Shown: positions 52,301-61,300 of the stretch, in pieces
How positions within the stretch are numbered: position 1 is the first letter of the stretch
How the letters are laid out: each line of letters opens with the position of its first letter
Origin: Ancylostoma caninum
Lineage: Eukaryota; Nematoda; Chromadorea; Rhabditida; Ancylostomatidae
NCBI GenBank assembly: GCA_037903475.1
Contig: JBAJFG010000019.1
Coordinates: 8,927,001 to 8,991,000, forward strand
Length of the DNA: 64,000 nt
Direction: 5' to 3'
Notes under the pieces: model-generated
The model's input: the letters and a program-made list of their open reading frames with translations, nothing else
Told to the model about the DNA's origin: nothing
Database searches by the model: none
Translations under genes and position numbers: made by a program

Positions 52301-55300
52301 AATGGTGCGAATAAATGTGGCAAAATGTAGCCAATGAGGTCGTGAATTAATTATTCCTCCTGTGAGCTCGGAAATCAGTAGTGGGTAGTACACATCAGAC
52401 TGTTGTAGAAATAATGCATATTTTTTGTTGTTTCAATGATAATGCACTTTTTGTGGAATATCGAACACTTCGTACGGGCCGCGCACGTCAGGCCCCTTGA
52501 GGACGGGGTCTACAACACCGCTCTTCCCGGTTTTTTCTCTTGAAGAACTGTTCAGCCTTGATCTCAAATGATCACTGTGGTGCTCAAGTGGGTCAACGGC
52601 ACATTTTAAACAATGTTTGATTCTTTTTTTTTTGTTCAAAAAGGCAAAAGGCCTGACATGGATTAATTTCTGGCTTAATCCAACGTTTCATATAGGTTTC
52701 ATCTAATAAAATACCGCGTATCCTGATAGATCCTTTCTTGCGGCCCATTCTGTCTCTTCTGACTTTCATTTCATATACCCCCCCCCCCCTCCCCAGTTCT
52801 AGACTTTGGAGAAAAGGACTCGAGAAGAGACATTTTCTCTCTTTTGAACAAATATTCTCAAATACAATATGATTGTTTACCACAAGCTAAAAATGAAGTT
52901 TGTATTCAATCGTTTCCGAGTTTCCGAGTCGAACAAGATAAACCGAAGCAGGTTTGCCACTCACTTCACATTTTGGAATTAAATTTTAACGCCCTGCTAT
53001 CCAAACGACTTAAGATATGAACACAAATGATATGCGGGATGATCTCTAGCGTAATTGCGGTAAAGTCCTTGTTTTTGCTCTTCAATTATGCATTTTTGTG
53101 TTCTCGTAACTAAGCCAACAACAAATGCTTAGTGGTGAAGATATCCCTCTACCTTAATTGTCGTGGTAATCCAAGCCTGTGTGCTGTGTAGTCGAGAGTG
53201 AACCCATAAAGGGAAATTTCGTGATAACTCAGTCTAGAGAACCTTATATTCTAGGCCGAGAACTAGAGAGAATAGCAATTCGGATCAGAAATACATAACC
53301 TCTTAGTAATGCGCACTATATAATTGTTCAAATGTAGTACAGGCTGTGTTGTCTTTTCAATTTCAAGACTGCGCAATAGTGAAATAAGAAAAATGTGCTT
53401 CACTTTTGCACCAAACTAACGGTGACCTCTGGATTTCATATCTGGATTTGTGATGTTGTTTTAGAATATTCAATTTCTTATCACATCACGGAAACCTATA
53501 TTATGAACCCATGCTATGATCGTTAAGCTCGGAACAACTATATGCAGAGAGATTGTCGAGTTACGCTATAAACCTGCAATTTTTTCCTTGGAAACTTAAA
53601 TATGCCCTTATATCCGAAAATAATAAGTAGTAGTTTTCCTCTATTTTGAGATCAAAATTCGTTCCTTCCTTTGTCTTTTTCCTTATTTTTTCAGCACAAA
53701 ATTTGATTTTCGAGGCTTACTATTGGAAAGTCAAGGTCCTGACTATCTCACTAGTATGCGACAAGCAAACAATAATTGTATCTATGGTTAAGTAGAAGAT
53801 TACTAAACAAATGTAACAAGTAATTGTGTTCATGTAACAAATGATTATATTAGTTTGTAGGGAAAGTTCTCGCTCTTTTCAAATGTGTGCTTTTTTAAAC
53901 CCCACGCTGCCTTGAAGCAATCTGTCTTTTGTAAAAATAAAGAGACCAGGTATACCCTGTCCGAAACGATGAGTACGCCCACGCACGCGGGGATGCAGAG
54001 GCTGCCACGCTTGCCAGCACACCACGTCATCATCTAGTCTGCGTATCACGTTTCATCGTTATCTTCACAATGATTTGGCTGTGACGTGTTCGACTTGGCA
54101 GCTAACAACATACGTCCCAGCCGCGCCGCCTCTCGATCCCCGCGTGCGTGGGCGGACTCGTTGTTTCGGACAGACTATATGTGTGCAAGTTTATTACTAT
54201 TATCACCTGCAAACTCCTGCACAATACCGTCCAGCAGTGGCGGACGCAGGGGGGGGGCGCGCCCCCCCCCGAGAATGGGTCGCCAAATTTTCGAAATTAC
54301 TTTACAATACAAATAAAAATCTTGTGTTAGTTTATTTTTAATTGTTTATTTTTATTATTATTTTTAATATATTTTTTATTTATTGTTTATTATTATAATT
54401 AATATTATTATTAATTTTATTTTCCGTCTGGGTCCCCAAAACGGCGGAGACCCCACTTTTCTTCCCACGCCCCCCCTCCCGCCCACTTTCTGCGTCCGCC
54501 ACTGCCGTCCAGGAATATGGAACTTTCGAAGCAGAACTTTTGCCACCTTTCAGTATAAGAGTTCAAATCTGGGGTAATCAGCAGCCTTATCCAGTTGTCA
54601 CATTGACGCTGTATTTGGGGACGGTACAACATAGCACAACGCACCGCACAAGATTGATCCAGACACCTCCCTGTTGGCGACATCAACCTCAATGTTTCCG
54701 CACGGTCGGGACGCGCATCCGGAGTCGACAATGGACGATTGCAGCAGCTGGTAGATTCAGATCCATGGCAAACTATGTGTGAAAGGACACAAGTCTTGGA
54801 TGTTCACTTTACCACCATCGCCGATCATCTGCGTCAGTTGGGCAAGGTAAAAAATTATCACAGTGAGCGATCATGATCTGATCGGGTGCGACCTCCAGCG
54901 ATGTGCAGAGGTGGCTACTGAATTGCCCTCGTACAGAAGCATTGGAAACTAGCTGAAGCCCATCTTCACAGGAGATGAGAAGTGGTGTCTGTACGTAAGA
55001 CCCAGCACCATCGACACTGAGTTGACAAGGATGAACAGCCTGAACCGCACCCGAATACGGGTGGTCATCCTCTGAAGGTTTTAGTCACTGTTCGGTGAAA
55101 CAGCAGAGGCGTCGTCCACTGAGCGCTACTGCCACGCAAGACTGCCCTTGTGGTAGACCTGTGCTATCAGCAGCCGGATAGATTGGCTGCGAAAATCGCA
55201 GAGAAGAGTCCGAATCACGGTAAGATCCGATTTCTACACAATGATATCCGTCCACACACTGAAAGAATGACATGCTAAGAGCTCGCCAGAAGCTACCCGG

Positions 55301-58300
55301 CTTTGGATGGAAAGTGCTGACTTGCTCAACGTACAGCCCTTACCTTGCCTTAAAACATAACTACCTTCTCCTGTCCATCTCTGACGCCATGCAAGGTAGA
55401 GCGTTCGATAATGAAGATGACTTGGATTGCTAGTTGGGCAACTTTTCTGACTCAATGCAGAATAGTTCGATGCCGAGGGCATCGGAAGGCTTTCTAAAAA
55501 TAGGCAAAGAGTGGCAGTACGTGCTGGTATTTTACACATTTCTTAATGTGCTTTTCTGTTTTTGAAAAGTCAAGAGAATGTACTGTTCCAAAAACTGCGA
55601 GAACTCTCCCTACAACCTAATATTTATCATTGTGCGAAAGATTCGAGAATTTTCATCCAAATAATATCTCTTCTTTATCCACTATTCAATTCTTCCACTA
55701 CTTAATAATTGTATAAAATCTTTCTACTAAGAAGCACGCAATACATGTAAAATGATAACTTCGTGCTAAAACATCACCAAGAAAACAATAATCGTAAATC
55801 ACAGGATCACCGGCTGTCGGTGCAGGACGCGGCCGCTGCCCTTGCGCACTCACAGTCGCGCGCCACTAGTGGATCGCGCACCGACTTGTCGACCGACGAC
55901 GACACCGCCAACACAGCGTCCGGCGATCGACGCCTGTCGGGTCGTCGACGCTCTTCCGGACGATCGGCTGTAATCGCTGCGGCTGACGGCTTGTGCGAGA
56001 CCGGGCGCTTGTCGCGCAACGACCGCCGTCCGTCTGCGAATAAACGTCGTCTGTCGAAGGCTAACACTATGGTGCAGGTGTGTATGGATGCGGTGATGAG
56101 GATTCTTGTCGTTTCTGTCATGTATGGGCGGGGTTTTGTAAAATTGACCTTCGGTTTGCCAATTGAACAATGTGACATCGTTCATGCTATATGTATGCGT
56201 CAGACGCACGCATCCATACGCGAAAAATTTTCCATAAAGACCGGTCAACGTGGCATGCACTTTCTGAATGAAAATGTTGCACGTTCGCTGCGCCGCCACA
56301 ACCACGTGCGTCTCACCTGCGTCTGAGCTGAGTCAGGGCTGCGACAAGGTCTATCTTTCATCAACTAAACGCATGAGCGTCTAACGCACGCATCTAGTAC
56401 AAGTTGCCATAATAGTGAACAAATGAAGAATTAATAATACAGCACATGAGCTACCAACCGGAAAAGTAAGGTTTAATAACATCAGTTACACATACCACTT
56501 AACCGTAACCGATACCTCGTTGCAACTGACTTACAAGTGATAGTTGTGGGGAATTTCGGTGGTCCGGACCACTTGCACGCTACAGAACACAGGATCGGCT
56601 GAAAATGAAAAATGTGATAGTGCTGAAATGTGGGGATACGCAGACAGTCAGAGCGCCATGACACTGTTGGTGCAGCGGGTATGGGCGAGCCCGGACCACC
56701 ATTCTTTTCTGTCGTTCTTGTTGAAATTCGTAAAGTTCACTTTATGCGATCAGTACCCGTAGGTCACTGGGTATAAGGGTAATTTTGAGTTCTGGAATCA
56801 CTTCTGGTGAACTCGGCTCGAAGTAGGAAGCGCTAAATAATTTGCAGTTTCACCCCGCCCACCCATGACGAAAACAGGAAAAGCATGCTGCGGCTGCTGA
56901 ACTGCCGTACCTGCACGACTTCTGAATAGTGTTCGTGAAATGCTACGAAGATATCTTATAGGGTTCATATGCGAATCAAATCATCCTTTTTACAAGAAGA
57001 AAAATGAAAGAGGAAGAGAAATAATTTTCATGTGCACTTTGAGGGGATGCAGACGAACTTGTTTTGGCGGAAGTGCTAGTGACGCACCAAACATATTGCG
57101 TCACAATCGTGGCTGGAAGTCATTGTTGCTAGTGCTCAGACGGGATGAAGCCGTGCGCTGATTCCCACGCAAAATCGCCCACGCATCTTCGAGGAAACTC
57201 ACCTCGTATTAAGCGACCCAGGAGCGTCCTTCTCAAGACAAGGGTCAGGGTTCTCATGCATCATGACAAGAACATAGGATGAAGTCTTGTTTTGATATTG
57301 ATGCATGAAGCTTTTGTGCCATTTGTTCCAGTTGTCTTGTTTTCTCTTGCATGATCTGTTGTGTCATTTAGAGTGTTTTTATCTGGCTTTGTTGTTATTT
57401 GAGTGAAAATTCACTTCAACGGACATTACCAGAATGGTCTAAATATTGCAGGAAACTGGTAATCATGTTCACCACGATCAAAGGTCAGCAATCAGTCGGA
57501 GTCACTCTGCAGGTGGTAGCGAACGAGCAGGATCCAGTAAAGTCAACCGCAATATTAACAGGTTTGTGGAATTTCGGTATATAGAAGCCCAAACTTGGCT
57601 AGGTGGTACTTAGCCAGGTGGTTTTATTTTGGCGTCAAAGCCTGGCAAAACATTGTCATGAGTGTTTCAGGAAAGATTTTAAGTTTGTCGCTAATCCAGA
57701 GAGGGCTACTTAACCGGTCACAAGCAGCTGTACTTTCCTGCTTTCTCCATCTCATCTCTTTTTCTCCTGTTCTAGCAACGCCCTTGAGTGAAACTCACCA
57801 ATTTTTGCATGAGATATTATTGTAATTGAAGCTGGATGTGTGGAAAGGGCAACACAGTTAACATTGACGGATCAGAGAATTGCCATATTATAAGCGAACA
57901 GTACAGTAGGATAGCCAAGAAGATTGCATGAACACTGCATTCGGTGCAGGAAGGGCGTGTCTTCCAACGTCTGTGCCCTCTTCAGCTTTGCAGTTTCCCT
58001 CCGCTAGTAGCTGAAGTCGCCTATCTTTTCGCTTTCGTAGATGCAACATCTGAAAGCGAACTTCTTCTGGGTGAGCAAGTCGTAGATGTCATGAAAAGTG
58101 CTCGAAAAGTTCAACAAAACCATGTTACTACCAAATGCTACGATGGCAGCGCGTGCATATCTCAGACCCTGGTAATTAGCTTACGAATGTTGTGCGACTT
58201 TTGAACGTGATTGAGTATAAACGCAGCCAAACGGTTTAGTGTTGTTTGAATCGATATATTGATTTCTGACTAAGAACATACATCAGTTTATTATTTGCAT

Positions 58301-61300
58301 AATTAAATGCAAACTGTTCGATGCCAACTGTTTTGTAGATTCTCCAACTTCGTCAAGTCAGGGATGGAGGCGTACGTCCTTGGTGAATCACGGATGAATG
58401 GACAGTCAGGCGAAAAGCATGAAATTATCGTGAGTTTCAATGTTCTTGGAGATATGAAGCATTATAAAACCTTGGACTACAGGTAACAAGGATGTGAGGG
58501 GGGGAGGTTATACGAGGGTAAATATCATAAAAATGCTCCCACTTCATTATCTTTGGGTGCGGAGCGCTATACCTAGAAGAGGAGGAGCGGTCACACTCCA
58601 CTACTGGTCAATTTTTGTGGCCAGCCAATCACAGAGCTCGGCCACGCCACCTTTTCTGACTACAGTGCTGATCAAACTATATTTTCATATTACCACAGAG
58701 AATATCACAGTGGTTTCAAAGGTATGCACAAACCTTAGGGGTAGCTAACGGCTGCCTTTGTTTTCGTTTTCATTGTTCAACGGATATAACGGATATAACC
58801 TCACCACCTGATTCGAACTCCTTAGGATTCTCCTTCCAAATTATTATTGAAGTCCAGTTGTATCCCAAACTATACGTAAGATTATGAAAAGGAAGATGAA
58901 AAACGATGAATACACAATTTTCTATGAATTTTTCCTTTCAGATCAGTGGTCCACTTGTGCAGTGGCGTCCCATTCAGCAGTACTATACGTGTACAGTAGA
59001 TAAGCCGAAAAAAGAGACAAAACTCAAAGGTCTCAAAAGCTTCATTGCCTATTCGCTCACTTCCTCGCTCAGTCGAATACAGGTCAATTATTACCCATCA
59101 TTTGCGTGTATATAGGTATTGATTCCGCAAATACGCAAAGTAATCGTTTTCAGGTGTCTCGTCGTTACAAACATTTTGATTGGTTACATGATCAGTTATC
59201 AGCAAAATATATAATGATTGCGATTCCCCCGCTACCAGAGAAGCAGGTGTCAGGTAAGGTTTTTGTGCATTAAAATTCAATTTCTGCCAAGCGTGGAGCA
59301 CTGTAGCTTACAAAGGGCACGGTCGAGCCCTGCGACTGGTGAATTCGTGCGAGCGACCAATCACAGGGCTTGGCGCTTCGCCCTCTCTATATGGGGGAGG
59401 CACGGGGAGGCACACCCTGGATGAGGTCATCGAATTTTCTGGATGCTCGTCCGTTACCGTTCGCATGACATCGCTGCATATAGTCACTGATGCGTTAACA
59501 TTAATCGTCGATTAGCGAAGCGGCGGAGTAAGAACGGACAGGAGTATGCCTCTCGCCGTATATGTTCTCTTCGCGCTCGCAGCTTCTTTCAGTGTTCGTG
59601 TCACGGGTGCACACATGAACCACATACATGGTTCTAATATGATACTTAGTTGCTATGCGCGCTAGACCGTTCCAGAGCAAAAAAAAACCGCTTGCCCTAG
59701 CGCGCATGGTAGTGCAATCTGTCCTCAAAGCAGCGATAGTTGATTAAGGTTATAGAAACTTCTTGTCATGAATAAAAAATTGAATCTTCTTATGTTTAGC
59801 CCGTAATAATATTGTTTCAAGTCTCAGTCTCAATTATTCAAACTTGCGGTCAACTTAGAGACAACCGAAGTCAAAATTTCATGTGATTCGGGATGCATAG
59901 ATCATTCCCTTTTCTTTCACCTCCCCCCCCCCTCCTCGCTCACCTCCTTCGCGCTAGCTGCTGTGCCTGGATTACGATGGCCATGGCTATGTCCAGAAAA
60001 CTCACTCCAGTAATCAAGGCCCGCGCGCGCGCGATTGCCACCTGTTTTGACAGGTTGGAAGTGGGAGCAGAAGGAATGGGAGAGAATGAGGGCTGCATGA
60101 CAAGAGTTACGCTTCTGGTCTGTGATTGGTCGATTCATGTGCGCGTCGCGGCTGCAGCTTTCGAAGGTATGAGCAGTTCTGCGTGGATATGGACAACTTT
60201 TCTAAGGTTGACTAGGACAGATGAGTGTTATCGGAGCTCACAAACTGTGAGAAGGTGGCCACCAATGTCATTTAGTGCTTCGAATTTGAAGAAACAACCT
60301 GAACTTGAGAAGCATGCTCGTGCGGCGCGGTGGCGTCGTTGCGTACGTCTTGGCCGCCCCCGGGAATGAGAACGTGAACATCAATGAAATGTGCGGATGT
60401 GAAGACAGTCAGAGTGCCATCTTGCTGATCCCCTGCTGCAGTCTTCGAATTCGATTCTTCGATACAGTAATTCTACACACCATCCCTCCTCTTGAACATA
60501 TGTAGCAGCTCAAATGAATGTGTTGCTTCTTTGATGCAGTTCAATGGGCAGGCATTGATGTACGCTCCTTTCAGGACGATATGAAGACGATCTCATTGAT
60601 CATCGAAAACACATCTTGCAATTATGGGTGAACAAAATCTGCCGTCATCCTGTGTTAAGCCAGAGCGAGGTCAGAAATCTTTCTTTCTAGATTAACATAA
60701 CACAAGCCGAAAATGTTCGATCATCAATAAATTTTGGAGTGGTTTAATGAGGCGAAAGGGGGCGGGTCGTGTTACTGTTTTTGGGTCGTTCAAAAGAGGG
60801 ACCAATCACAGAAACATTACCCGGCCAGTTCTGCATCATCCTGACTCACACCGCAACTCTGGTTTGCAACTTGAACTTTTGAATTTGAGACGGGTGCTTC
60901 TACCTACTTATTCTTTTTTTGTATTTTCCGACCACTCTTTTTTGAAATTGAATTTCAATATTGATTTTTGCTTCAGTTGTATAACCAGCTTCATGATATT
61001 CGTCAAAATTTCAACTCAGTTTTTTTTTTTTCAAGGAAAATCTACTTGCTGATGTAGAGTAGGCTTTTAGGTTTTTTGTTCAGGTTTGGCTCCATTTCAT
61101 TACCTGCACCGATGAGAAGGAATGGAAGAACGGTAAAAGGAAAGCAGAAAAGGTGGGTTTCGGCGACAAGGCCTTCTATTCATTTTTTCCAGACTTCTCC
61201 CTGTGAGCTCCGAATAATACATATATGCATTAAAACTACACATGATAGTTATATATAATATACACCTCCTATAATATACCTCCTACAATATGTTAGTACA

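Larger units (their letters stand above)
48175..55804 (+). other. lst-4 giant intron, last part
   Basis: GTGAGA to AATCACAG. Holds the alternative first exon 51942-52058 and the transposon cluster 53955-55621. At 48630-48690 is a GC/CCAAT segment related to 25850-25900. No other recognised feature in 48700-51690 or 52060-53950. Confidence 0.6.

Noticed and set aside
55807..56305. Minus-strand open frames of 123 and 151 codons
   Set aside because: Shadows of the GC-rich + strand lst-4 exon 55805-56077 and the adjacent MITE.
59893..60369. 158-codon + strand open frame
   Set aside because: Crosses dispersed repeat family 3 copy 2 and low-complexity C-runs; no similarity, no fitting splice phase with lst-4.
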